Shown piece by piece: positions 35,660 through 49,000 of a DNA stretch of 64,000 nucleotides. Numbering within the stretch: the first letter of the stretch is position 1; every line of letters begins with the position of its first letter. The position numbers and the translations under genes are program-made. The notes under the pieces are model-generated. The model did not search any database and had not been told where the DNA came from. It saw only the letters and a list, made by a program, of their open reading frames with translations. Source of the stretch: Serripes groenlandicus (lineage: Eukaryota; Mollusca; Bivalvia; Cardiida; Cardiidae). The stretch lies in the NCBI GenBank assembly GCA_031761405.1, contig JASEVX010000007.1, positions 33,025,677-33,089,676 on the forward strand. The letters run 5' to 3'.

Positions 35660-35780
35660 CCGTTTCGAAGTGATGTAGTTTAGGGTTACATATATAAGAC
35701 AAGTGGACCCCGTTAGGGTTGAGTACACTTTTCGCTGAAGGGATCTTCTGCGTCTTTAGCCCTGCACGTTACTCAATTAT
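35660..35780 (+). promoter_or_regulatory. TATA-like block, possible promoter or LTR relic
   Basis: Contains tatataag near 35691 followed ~30-50 bases later by pyrimidine-rich sequence (tacacttttcgctg). It is GC-richer than its surroundings. The enclosing segment 35534-35800 starts TGTTGTGATATATA and ends TATATAACA, so it may be a solo LTR. Whether it serves ATG7 is unknown. Confidence 0.2.
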
Positions 35781-35888
35781 TTCTAATATATAACATTGTT
35801 TAAATTTGTTTGCTAGTTTAATTAAACTATTTAGGTTAGTTAAAATGAAAGCAAAAATAAAAAACCTTTCAGTAAGAACAACTACATA

Positions 35889-36128
35889 AAAGACTTCCCT
35901 TGAGAAAACCCACATTGTATCCTGTGTAAAGTATCGACCTGGATCAGCCTAGGCATGTCACACAGGCTAACCCTGACAGACGCTTTTCGCCGAGCTTGTG
36001 GATTTTCTGTTTGAGGAATCATTACTCTATATAGCACTATCCTCCTTAAACGGAATGTGTCGGCCCGGATTAGCCTTATCTAGTTTGATACATTATGCAG
36101 AGTCCATAATGTTAGTTTGGACGGCTCA
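35889..36128. mobile_element. F5 MITE
   Basis: cttcccttgagaaaacccac start, cggaatgtgtcggcccggat core, ttagtttggacggctcat end. Confidence 0.65.
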
Positions 36129-36415
36129 TATACATTGGCTATCTATGAAGGACTACTATAAATGGCAATAGAATGTAATCGGATAAAGAGCTGACAATAG
36201 GGTATTTGACCAAGAACATCTCAGCCAGTGATCAGTTGCTTCAACATCACAGCAAAACCACTACGAAAAACTGCATTTTTAGCATATTTTCAAACATTAC
36301 TTAATTTGTGAAAAATATTGATTAATGGAGGATTGGATAAATTACCAAGCAATGTTCATGCAGATGTTGTCTTTTTTCTACAACTGCACCACTGCAGCTG
36401 CCTTGTGAAAACAAA

Positions 36416-36450
<35 letters not shown>
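36416..36450 (+). repeat. Poly-G run (35 G)
   Basis: Uninterrupted G homopolymer immediately before the duplicated ATG7 exon 1 block; a short G run also sits at the internal duplication junction (36736-36740). The true length is uncertain because such runs are hard to sequence. Confidence 0.9.
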
Positions 36451-36451
<1 letters not shown>

Positions 36452-36615
36452 TAGGGAATATCATATCAATTTATGAAAAGATTCTCCTTTTCCCTTAATT
36501 TGTTCTGCTTTTTGTCAAAACTATTCTTTCAATTATCCAGATATTTTAACCGTTAAGATATATTTCAGGTTATTAAACAGTGAAAAAAAGAGAGGACCTG
36601 GTAAAGTAAAAAGTT

Positions 36616-36735
36616 ATGGAAACTGTGAATCCACCCCTCCAGTTTGCACCATTTAGTAGTTTTCTTGACGGTGGATTCTGGCACAAGTTGTCTTCAAATA
36701 AACTCAATGTTTATGGGTTAGATGATACTGCTAAA
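36616..36735 (+). pseudogene. Truncated duplicate of ATG7 exon 1
   Basis: Part of a ~292-bp tandem duplication (about 36452-36735 against 36743-37027) that includes the upstream acceptor and the first 40 codons. The copy breaks after GCTAAA into a short G run and the next copy, so it has no normal donor. Read straight through, it goes out of frame and stops at 36948. The copies differ by about one base in the upstream part, so the event is recent or an assembly artefact. Confidence 0.8.
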
Positions 36736-36907
36736 GGGGGAGTAGGGAATATCATATCAATTTATGAAAAGATTCTCCTTTTCCCCTTAATTTGTTCTGC
36801 TTTTTGTCAAAACTATTCTTTCAATTATCCAGATATTTTAACCGTTAAGATATATTTCAGGTTATTAAACAGTGAAAAAAAGAGAGGACCTGGTAAAGTA
36901 AAAAGTT

Positions 36908-37052
36908 ATGGAAACTGTGAATCCACCCCTCCAGTTTGCACCATTTAGTAGTTTTCTTGACGGTGGATTCTGGCACAAGTTGTCTTCAAATAAACTCAAT
37001 GTTTATGGGTTAGATGATACTGCTAAACAGTTACAGGGATTTTACTTTAATG
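36908..37052 (+). CDS. ATG7: ATG7 coding exon 1 (intact copy)
   Basis: 145 nt from ATG to AATG/gtaagt. [20 protein letters not shown] matches the ATG7 N-terminus and GFYFN continues into exon 2. A 3' splice site (tatatttcag) ends at 36860, suggesting a 5' UTR exon further upstream, which I could not identify. This copy is chosen over the one at 36616 because only this one has a donor. Confidence 0.93.
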
Positions 37053-40000
37053 GTAAGTTTTAGCCACATGACTTGATATGTGCAAGTTTATCATAAACAA
37101 TATCAAATTGTGACATAAACTGTTTATGTCACATAACTTGATATTGTTTCTGAAAAGCTTTCTTTCATCATTTGATCTTCTGTAACTGTATGTTTAAATA
37201 ATTTGCAAAGCAACAGATTTTAAGTTACCAAATCATTAAATTCATATTTCATTTTTAACTTGACTATTCGAAGAATAAGGAGGGCTATTGCAGTCTCTAT
37301 TTAGCTTGCATTTTCGAAGAATAAGGATGACTATTGTAGTCGCTTTTGCATTGGCATCAGTGTTGCAGATTTAGTTAAAGTTTTGTATGCAAGACATTTT
37401 CTCAAAAATGCACAGATGCTTTTGCTTTCAAACTCTATACACTTATTAAACATCATTAAATGACCTTGCAGAACAAATCCAATAACTCTATAACTGATAC
37501 CCCTATGTTCTTAGAAAATTTGGTTAACGTTTTGCATGCAACACTTTTTTTCACGAACCACAGATGCTTTTACCTTGGAACTTCACACACTTATTGGGGG
37601 ACATCAAATTAGCTTCCAGGTCAAGTCCCAAAACTCTGCATCAAATATGGTCTGAATTATGCCCCTTTTTGGACTTGGAAAATTTGGTTATAGTGTTGCA
37701 TGCAATGCCTTTTCTCACAAACTTATTGGATGTCATCACATAGAAATTCTATGACCTGATAAATAAATGAACAGAGGTTACAGATGACACCCTACATGTA
37801 TGCAAATTTGTCAACATTCACAGTCCAAACAAAACAATCACCGGTTACAGCCATATCTTTAACTATCATACCACTGTTTACTATAGTATCACATGGCCGA
37901 ATAGTACAGCATGCTGTGTTACGGACAGCTCTTGTTCAAATTCAAATGATTTATGTGATATATTGGCATCTAATAAAATACATACAATAATGATAACACA
38001 ATCGATTAACCCTTAACCACATCTAGACACTTTTTGACTCCTCTGCAGCAGACAACTTTTAAAAACATCTTGACAAAAGAAGAAATTTGTCAAATTGAGC
38101 AATTTCTCCTTTTGCCACAATGTGTTAAAACAAGAGGGTTTGAAAAAGTGAAAGTGGAAAGACAGTGAACAGAGAAAGTAACTCAAGGACGTCAAGGTGT
38201 TTCCCTGCGAACCCAAGCAGCACAATAGTATAAATGATTCATCAAGGGAAAATACTTTCAGTTAGTACTCTTATCAATATGTTATTCATTTGTTAACCCT
38301 TTCCCTCATATAGACGCTTTCTGACGCCTCTGCAGCAGACGGCTATTTGAAAACATAGTGACAATAGGAGAAATTGGACAGAACGTGCAATTTCTCCTTT
38401 TGCCACAATGTTTCCCACTCTTAGTCATAGGTTATCCATTCAATTATAGAGATTTTCTACTTTTTGACAAACTATGTTCAAAGTCATCTGCTGCAGAATT
38501 GTCATATGAGGAAAAGGGTTAACTGGTTTCGAGACATATTTGTAAATATGATATTAAAAAAAAATGTCTTAATTTTTTCTTACTTTTTTGTTCTTTCAGG
38601 AGATCAGCCTGGCATGCCATGTCGAATGTCAGTTGATCATTCTTCTTTTGATATGTAAGTAGGAATATATATGTTTAAGTTTTTCTTCAATACAGACATA
38701 TTTTGCATTTGACTAATTTCTGTATCAAAAATGTGAATCCCTTTTTGAACAGTATTTTCAGTTGAATTAGAAGAATTAACCCTTTCCCACCTGCAGATGT
38801 ATTTGACGCTTCGGCAAAATAAATCATTTTAAAACATTGTGACAAAAGAAGATAATGAGCAATTTCTCCTTTTATCACAATGTTATTAACTTTTTAGCAA
38901 GGTTTTGCGCTGAAGTTTTCAAAGTGTTCTGCTGTAGATTTTTCGTAACTGTGAAAGGCATAATTTCCACAGAATATATATAAAAACAACTTATCGGAAT
39001 TATTTAGTTTTGACCTAAAAGGCTTTCTTTTTTATTTTTTTCAGAGAACCCAAAACTCCAGCAAGATGTTTCAGAACAGAGGGGTCTTTATATAACACCA
39101 ACACTATGGAGGACTTTAAGCAGAAAGATAAAAAGGCTTTACTGGATACAATGGGTTCTCAGGTAACTCCAGCTTTACTTTCAGACTATCTGGTATGCAA
39201 TCTCATTTTAACCCTTTCCCTCATATAAACGCTTTCTGATGCCTCTGCAGCAGATGGTTTTTTGAAAACATAGTAACAAAATAAGAAATTGCTCAAAATT
39301 ACATTTGACACAATGTTTTCCACTTTTAGTCAATAGGTTATCCATTCATAAATAGAGATTTTCTATTTTTTGACAAAATATGTTCCAAGTTGTCTGCTGC
39401 AGAATTGTCGTATTAGGGAAAGGGTTAACCAGACCTACACTTATCTGTAGTAGGAAATGCTCGGATAGATCTGATGACTGCCTATTACAGGTAATTTCAA
39501 ATTGATTTTGCCAATCAAATTGTCTCCTACCCAGTCATTGGTTTCAATTGCGGAGATTTCCCATATAAATAATAGATAGAGAAACGATGATGGCCGAGTG
39601 TTCTGGTTTTAAAGAACTGATTAATGGTTGACAATAGTTGTATCAAGAGATTAAATTCATTGGATAGAAAAATTAATATTTTTCAGTCAATTTAAGACAA
39701 CCTTTTATGCAGTGTTGCCAGATCCAATATATGCATTGCACAGTATTGTAGTCTGATTTGATTGGTTAAAAGGGTCAAGGTCACAGTGACCTTTAACAAA
39801 AAAAAGGGAGTGGGGAATAATATTTGGCTAACATACTTGTAATTATCTTGTGCGTTTTTTTCATGTTTACTGATGAAGCTTTTCTATGGCAATACACACT
39901 ACAAGGTTGATATTTTTCAGCTGGGATTTGCATACGTCTAACATAGATTACTTGTTGAATACATGAGAAGTGAAGACTCAGACAAGCCCCTTCATTCACA

Positions 40001-43000
40001 TAGATTATCTAACCCTTTCCCTCATACGACAATTCTTCAGCAGACGACTTTGAACGTATTTTGTCAAAACATAGAAAATCTCCATGATTGAATGGATAAC
40101 CTATGACAAAAAGTGGAAAACATTGTGGCAAAAGGAGAAATTGCACGTTTTGTGCAATTTCTTATTTTGTCAGTATGTTTTCAAAAAGCCGTCTGCTGCA
40201 GAGGCGTCAAAAAGGTCTATATGAGGGAAAGGGTTAAATGTGGATCAGCAGTGCTCTTTTTAGAAAATCACACTGAATGTTTTTAGTAACAGTCTTAATC
40301 CTTTTCCCACTTGCAGACACATTCTGATGCATAAGATGCAGACAACTTTTAAAATGATTGTGGCAAAAGAAGAAATTGCTCGAAAGAGCAATTTTTCCTT
40401 TGGGGACGATGATTTCAACTGTACTCAATCATTATATTTTCATTTATAGAGATTTTCCATATTTTGTGTAGATGTTTTCAAATATGTCTTCTGCAGATTT
40501 GTTGTTTTGAGGGAAAATGTTAACCCTTTCCCGCATAATGCAAATCTGCAGCAGACGACTTTGAAAATGTCTACTCAAGAATATGGAAAATCTTTACAAT
40601 TGTAGTAATAATTACTGAAAAAAATTGAAAACATTGTGGCAAAAGAAGAAATTGCTTATTTTGAGCAATTGCTTCTTTTGTCACAATGTTTTCAAAAAGT
40701 CATCTGCTCAGAGGCGTCAGAAAGCGTCTATATGTGGGAAAGGATTAAGTAAATACAAGTTAATTGCCTGTGTATTTTTTTTCATCAGAGCCTTCACATT
40801 ACACAATTCATTAGAACACCAGATCTACTCAATAATGATCAATTTATTTCTTCCCTTCAAATATTTTTCAACTTTGATCAAAATCTTACGCCCAATTTTT
40901 CTTAACCCTTTCCCGCAGACAACTTCTAGGAAAACATGGAAAAGGTCTTTGAACGTTATTATAATTATTGAAAAGAGTTGAAAGCATTGTGGCTAAAGGA
41001 TAAATTGCCACAATGTTTTCAAAAGTCGTCTGCTGCAGAGGCCTCAGAAAGCGTCTGTATGTGGTAAAGGGTTTAAGAAACATTTTTTTCTTGTTTTTTC
41101 AAAGCATATGACTCTTGACCCTTTCCCACATACAACAAGTCTGCGGCAGACAACTTGAAAAACATCTAAACATGGAGAAACTCTCTAAATGTAATTATAA
41201 TTACTGAAAAGAGTTGAAAACATTGTGGCAAAAGGAGAAATTGCTCTTTTGTGCAAGGCATCAGAAAGCATCTGTATGTGGTAAAGGGTTAAGATACATT
41301 TTTTTCCCCCAAGCATATGACACTTAATATAGTATGTCAAGTAAACTGTTCATTTGTTATTTTTTCTGTTTGTAGATATGGAAGTCAATAGCAAGTGGAG
41401 AAGCCTTGGAAAATCCTAATATATTGTTGAAGTTCTTATTGTTAACTCACGCTGTAATAATAATTCTTATTCTTTATTTACTTCTACCAGATCTTTTCCT
41501 TTTAACCCTTTCTTATGTATAACAAGTCTGAAGCAGACAACCTTGAACAGTTCAATAATTATTTAATACAGTTGAAAACATTGGCAAAAGGAGAATGTGT
41601 TCATAAGGAGCAACTTCCCCTTTTGTTAACAAAAGTTGTCTGCTACAGATGCATCAAAATGTGCCTGTAGGTTATTTTTTTGTATGTCACTGCAAAACAA
41701 ATTATACAGACTTCTGCAGAAGGTGCCGAGCCCCTGTAGCTCAGTCGGTAGCGACACAGGCTGTCAATCCAGGGGTTGTGAGTTTGAATCCAAGCTCGGC
41801 CAACTTTCTTTCCGACGATTGACAAAAATAAATGCAACATGCGTCATTCGTCTTCCACCAATGGGCTTAGCCTATGTGGAAAAGCAGCCAGTTGCTTGGG
41901 AAGATTGTTGTGTGGAGTACTGGTGTGAGAAAACCAGGAAATGCATGAGTAGGTGAACTGGCCGCCGTGATATAACTGAGAAATTGTTAAAAACGCCGTT
42001 AAACCCCAAACAATCTAGCAGAAGGTAGAATAATGAATAGAATAGAAGGTAAAACAAGTAGACTTTGATCAGAACAAGCTGCTTACAACCTCATATCACA
42101 ACTTTCCAGAAATTAACTGTTTTCCTTCAGTTGAATCTAAAACTATCATTTCAGGTAAACATTTTATGTATCCATACCACAGCAAAATCAATTGATGATA
42201 GGATGTACATGACAAATCCTGTAAGGATTTCAAAAACTGTTAGGGCTATTTCTTTTTATAATTTTACAAATTTTAAGAATATGAAAAGAAGAGTTTAGCA
42301 ATTTTTCAAAGGAAAGAATAATTTTTACAAAACAACAATGCAGGAGAAGAGATTTTTGTTTTTAAATAATCCTTTCCCTGATATAGACACTTTCCGATGC
42401 CTCTGCAGAAGACAGCTTTTAGAAAAGATGGCGACAAAAGAAGAAATTGTTCTAAACAAGCAATTTCTCCTTTTGTCACCATGTTTTCAACTCTGTTCAA
42501 CTGTTGTGTTTTCATTTAAAGGAAGTTTCCAAACAAATTCGGGTATGTTTTCAAAATCGTCTGCTGCAGAGTTGTTGCATGTGGGAAAGGTTTAATTAAA
42601 AATTTATTTATTTTTGTCATTGCTATAAAGTTCTTTCTTACATACATACAATGCAGTACATTAAATCTGCAGCAGATTTTCAAAACACCTAGGCAAAATT
42701 AATGAAGATATCCACACAAAAAAATGACCGTATAATTATTGAATAAAGTTGAAAGCATGTTTGCAAAAGGAGAAATTGCTTATCATGAGCATTTTCTTTT
42801 TTTGCCGAAATGTTTTCATAAGACATCTGCAGGTGAGAAAGGGTGAAATTAACAGTGTGCCTATTTTGTAGGATCTAAAGAAATATTATTACTACTACTG
42901 GTTTGCATTTCCATGTGTATGTCCAGCAGATGATTTCAAAATGACACAGACACCAAAGAAAATAAATGAAATACTGAAGGAAACGCAGGTAAAAAGTCAT

Positions 43001-46000
43001 CCCCTTCCCTCTTCCCTTTGATAACGTCTTCACAAAACTATATAATTTTTCTTTAATTATTGGTTAAGTAACCTTGTTTTTCCTTGGAGCATATATTCAT
43101 CATAGGAAATTGCCTGTTACAAGGAATCTCCCTAACTCTATTACGCTTTTATGCATGACAAATGTCATGCTTTATCCTTCGAAGATGAGGGGTATATTGC
43201 TTTGCACATGTCGGTCCGTCGGTAGACCAAAGCTTGTCCGAGTAATAACTCAACAATGCCTAGACCTATGGTGCTCAAACTTGACTTTGAGGTCATTTGG
43301 TCAAAGGTCAAGGTCACTGACCTTGAACGTGAAAGGTTGTCCGAGTGATAACTCAACATTACCTGCACCCATGGCCCTCAGACTTGACATTGGAGGCTGG
43401 GGATGACCAGTAGATGACCCCTATTTGTTTTGAGGTCAAAGATCAAGGTCACAGTGACCTTTAACGCGAAAAGCTTGTCCGAGTGATAACTCAACATTGC
43501 CTGCAGTCATGGCCCTCAAACTTGACATGGATGCTTGGGGTGACCAGTAGATGATCCCTTTTGATTTTGAGGTCAAAGGTCAAGATCACAGTGGCCTTGA
43601 ACGTGAAAAGCTTGTCCCAACATTGCCTCGGGCCTCAAACTTGACATGGAGGCTGGGGGTAATCAGTAGATGACCCCTATTGATTTTGAATCTTGTCTGA
43701 CTGATAACTCACAACATTGCAAGCACCCATGGCCTTCAAACCTAACATGGAGACTGGGGGTGACCAGTAGATGACCCCTATTGTGAGGTCATCAGGTGAA
43801 AGGTCGAGGTCACATTGACCAAGTTTGTCCTAGTGATAACTAAACAATGCCTGGACCTATGGTCCTCAAACTTGACTTAGAGGATGGGCCTGACCAGTAG
43901 ATGATTCATATTGAATTTGAGGTCATCGGGTCAAAAATCAAGGTCACAGTAACCTTGAATGTGAAAAGCTTGTCTGAGTGATAACTCAACATTGCCTGCA
44001 CCCTTGGCCCTCAAACTTAACATGGAGACTGGGGAGACCTGAAGATGACTCCTATTGTGAGGTCATCAGGTTAAAGGTCAAAGTCACAGTAACCAAGCTT
44101 GTTAGAGTGATAACTCAACAAAGCCTGGACCTATGGTCCTCAAACTTGTCTTGGAGGTTGGGCCTGACCAGTAGATGACCCTTTTTGACTGAAGTCATCG
44201 GGTCAAAGGTCAATAACACAGTGACCTTGAATGTGAAAAGCTTTTCCGAGTGATAACTACATTGCCTGCACCCATGGCCCTAAAACTTGACATGGAGGCT
44301 GGGAGTGACCAGTGGATGACCCCTATTGATTTTGAGGTCATCGGTTCAAAAATTGTCCAAATATTCCTGACAACATGGCACTCAGGGGGGGTATCATGTT
44401 TGACTATTGAAGTAATTTGAAATTAAGTACACTTATTAATCATTATCAGATGACTTTCTAAAGCAAAGGGCCATAACTTTTTCACACTATTTACATGAAT
44501 TAAATAACAGAAATAATATAAAACAATCAATGGAAATAACCCCCACTAAATGGGAGAATAACACATCTGTTCCTTGTGCAATTAAAAGGAAACATGCCGG
44601 ATATTGTTTCCTATCTGAGGTTAAGGATTCAGTAACATTTTAATCCTTTCCCTCTTACATATGAATTTTGATGTCTCTCCAGCAGAAGAATTTTGCAAAC
44701 ATTGTGACAAAAGGAGAAATTGCTCATAAAGAGCAATTTCTCCTTTTGCCACAATGTTTTCAACTATTCAATTGTTAGCTCCACTGGCTGAAAGCCAGTC
44801 GAGCTTATGTCATGGCGAATTGTCCGTCGTGCGTGCGTGCGTAAACTTTTTCCTTTAAACGACTTCTTCTCACTAACCACTTGGCCAATTTGGTTGAAAC
44901 TTCATAGGAAGCATCCTCTCAATGTCCTCTCTTAAATTCCTTCAATTTTCTTTGATCCATCCATAATTCTGGTTTCCATGGCAACCAAAAGAAAAAAATA
45001 GTGAAAACTTAAAAAATCTTCTTCTCTGAAAGTGTCAGGCCGATTTTCAAATAATTTTGTAGAAATGTTCCTTGGGTGACCCTTTATTAGATTCCTTCAA
45101 GAAATGTTGATTGGTCGAAAAACATGGTCGCCAGAGGGCGGGGCTCTTTTGCCTTATATGACCATAGTGAAAACTTTAAAAATCTTCTTCTCCGAAAGTG
45201 TTCAGTCGTTTTTCAAATAATTTTGTAGAAATGTTCATTGGGTGACCCTGTATCAGATTCCTTCAAGCCATGTTGATTGGTCGAAAAATATGGCCGCCAG
45301 AGGGCGGGGCTATTTTGCTCTATATGACCATAGTGAAAATTTAAAAAATCTTCTTCTCCGAAAGTGTTGAGCAGATTTTCAAATAATTTTGTAGAAATGT
45401 TCTTTGGGTGACCCTCTATCAGATTCCTTCAAGCCATGTTGATTGGTTAAAAAATATGGCCGCCATGGGGTGGGGCTATTTTGCCTTATATGGCTATTGT
45501 GAAAACTTAAAAAATCTTCTCCTCCGAAAGTGTCAGGCCGATTTTCAAATAATTTTGCAGAAACATTCCTTGGGTGACACTCTACAAGATTCCTTTAAGC
45601 CATGGTGGTTGGTAAAAAATATGGCCACTAGGGGGCAGGGCTGTTTGGAGATTTGATTTTTGCCTTATGGCCGTGGAGCGATACTGGCCCTCTTGGGCCT
45701 CCTGTTATACTTTTGATTACAGAGATTTTTCATATAATGGCAAATATATTTTCAAAGTCGTCTGCTACAGATTTATTGTTTGTGGGAAAGGGTTGATCAA
45801 CTCCCTATTCTGCCATGTCTAAGATGTGGTTTCAGACAGAAGGAAGGACGGAGGGAAGTCGAAGCTATATCCATTGGCCTGTGTCTGGGTATCAAAAACA
45901 TGTTTAACCCTTTCCCTCACATAGACGCTTTCTGACGCCTCTGCAGCAGACGGCTTTGTGAAAACATAGTGACAAAAGAAGAAATTGCACAAAACGTGCA

Positions 46001-49000
46001 ATTTCTCCTTTTGCCACAATGTTTTCCACTTTTAGTCATAGGTTATCCATTCAATTAAAAAAAGAGATTTTTTATTTTTTGACAAAATATGTTCAAAGTC
46101 GTCTGCTGAAGAATTGTCGTATGAGGGAAATGTTTAATTATGTACCGTTAAATTTAATTTTCTAGGTGAATCAGCTGATACAGGTTTATAATGCATTTCA
46201 AAGTCAACTGTCGGAATCTCAAGCCTATTTTATAGTCATCGTCAAGGAGAATGAGATCGTGATAGATGAGGTCAAAAATACTAACAAGTATATTGGTGCT
46301 AAGGAGAAGGTTTGTACACAGCAAAGTCAAGTTTTATGTTTTCCCTGATATAGATCCCTTTTTAGCTCGACTTTTGAAAAAAACGAGAGCTATTGTCATG
46401 ACCCTGGTGTCGGTGGCGGCGGCGGCGTGGTCGTCCGGTTAAGTTTTTTTTTTCTCCCTATCAGTCGAGCGTCTGTGCCGTACGCGGTGCTCTTGTTAAA
46501 ACATTATGGTAATAGGAGAAGCTACTCATGAAAAGTAATTCCTTTTTTCCCCCATAATGTTTTTAACTCCTTATTTAAATTGTAAGTGCTAAAGTTGAGC
46601 TATTGTGATCACCTTTTGTTGGTCGTTTTTCTGTCTGTCATCAGCAATTTGCTTGTTAACATTCTAGAGGCCATGTATTCATCCAATCATTATGACACAT
46701 TTTTCTGTTTATTGATTTTTATGATATATAGGCAAAGTTTGATATGGGGGTCATCTTGAATAAAAAAAACTAGATCGCTAAGCCAAATTAAAGAAAAGTC
46801 TTATTGGCACTCTGGAAGCCACATGCTTAGCTCACCTGAGCACAAATAGCTCATGGTGATCTTTTAGGATCGTTGGATATCCCCGGTCAAGCATAACTTT
46901 CTTTAAATGGCGAGGTTCTTTCTCCTGAACCACTGGAACAATCTCAACCAATCTGCAACATTCTGGTTACCATGGCAACACAGAGGAGTTTTCCAACAAA
47001 TGCTTTGAAACTGGTGTAAAATATGTCTGGGAAGAATGTTGTTTGGATTTTGAGTGCAAAAAAGCCAGGAAATACATGGGTAGCCAACATGATATAATTA
47101 ATATACTATTGATTTTTTTTTTTTTAATTCAGTACATTTCCTGTTGAATTAATTGCAATGTGTCATTATTTGCTAAATTAATTACTGTATTTATATGTAG
47201 ATGTGTTACTTGCAACATTTTCTATGTAGGCATATAAAAAGAATCCTTTCCATCATACACCAAATCTGCTGCAGACAACTTAAAAAAATATGAAGGCAAA
47301 ACTCTGGAAAATCTCTTTATATGAAGGGACAATCAATGTTTGTTTGAATGGTGTTTTACGCCACTTTCAACAATATTTCAGTTTTATCCCAGCATTGTCC
47401 TGACACCATTGCTTATGTTGTAATGCTATATCACAACCTTCTTCGCTAAGGAGGGTAGCCATTTATCACCGATTTTACAGCCTTTGGTATGAACTAACCG
47501 GGTATTGAACCCTGGTCCATCCCCCTTGCAAGGCAGACATTCTAACCACTACACCACAGTGAAGACATATAATCTTTGCATACAGAAATGAGAAATTTCT
47601 CCTTTTGTCGCTATGTTTTCTAAAGTCATTTGCATTTTGGAAACAGTTAACACTAAAATACCCTTAGCAGTTTTGACTTGTAATATTAATATAGATTTCA
47701 TTATAAAATTTACATTGATATAATTTTAGCTTTATTTTTAATTGTATTTATTGTCTTATTGATTGAGGTGGGTTTTTTTCCAGATTATATTTGCCTTTGC
47801 TGATCCCTGCACTTTAGATGAACACCCTGGCTGGCCTCTTAGAAACTATCTTGCTCTTCTATCTTACAATTGGTAATTACATTAACCCTTTTCTACATGC
47901 AGACACATTTTGACGCATCTGCAGCAGGTGACCTTTTGAAATCATTGTGGCAAAGGAAAAATTGCTCAGAACGAATAATTTTACCCTTACCATAATGTTA
48001 TCACATCTATTTAACCCTTTCCCACATACAACAAATCTGCAGCAGACGACTTTAAAAGTATGGAAAATCTCTATAATTGTAGGCATAATTACTGAAAAGT
48101 TGAAAACATTGTGGCAAAAGGAGAATTTGCTCATTTTGAGCAATTTATCCTTTTGTCACTATGTTTTCAAAAGTATTCTGCTGCAGACGCGTCAAAATGC
48201 ATGGGAAAGGGTAAATAGATTAATTTTCATCTCTAGTGATTTTCAATACTTTTGCCTACATATCTGGTGCAGATTTGTTGTATGTGGGACTTTTTTACAG
48301 TTACTTTTCTTGTCCATGTACTGTATTATATGGTAGGATTCCTTTATGATACATGTACATGTAATTGTTTATTTGTAATATTTCATTTCGCTCATTTACA
48401 AAATTAATAATATCAAATAAATAAGTTTAAGCTTTACTAAATAATGATTTCTTTGTTACTTCTGGTGGTCTATGATAATTCCAGGTTCAACTTCTGTGAT
48501 AAGCAGGTTCTGCCTTTGGGATATTTCCACACAAATTGTGTGAGTACTGGTTACGTCTCCAGGAAGCAGACATCAAGCGTGATTAATATAAGCTGTAACC
48601 TTGTTTTGCAAACAATGTAAAATCAATATGTTTAAACTTAACCCTTTCCCACCTGCAGACGCATTTTGACGCAGTAGCAGCAGATAACTTTTGAAGACAT
48701 TGTGGCCAAAGATGAAATTGCAGCATGATGATACAATTTCTCCTTTGGCCACAATGTTTTCAACGTTATCTAAAAATTAAGCTATCTTTTATGGAGATTT
48801 TTCAGGTTTTTGTAACTATGTTTTCAAAGTCATCTGCTGCAGATGTGTTGCATTTGGGAAAAGGATATCTGTAACTGTTCTTACTTGTGTGTTAACCCTT
48901 TCCCTCATTGAGACTCTTTCTGATGCCTCTGCAGCAGACAGCTTTTTGAAAACATAGTGACAAAAGAAGAAATTGCACAAAACGTGCAATTTCTCCTTTT

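Larger units (their letters stand above)
32992..36615. other. Divergent intergenic region between sortilin and ATG7
   Basis: About 3.6 kb between the sortilin ATG and the first ATG7 exon copy, so both promoters should lie here. No CpG-rich island or sure promoter motif is visible. It contains an F5 MITE (33698-33898), an R2-type block (34296-34815), a possible LINE relic, one M1 copy (35304-35520), a TATA-bearing block and a second F5 copy. Confidence 0.7.

Noticed and set aside
41728..41800. tRNA gene
   Set aside because: The clover-leaf-like head is continuous with a repeated SINE body; the anticodon arm is not convincing.
43074..43406. 110-codon frame in the tandem block
   Set aside because: A by-product of a ~120-bp unit whose length is a multiple of three; other units have stops.
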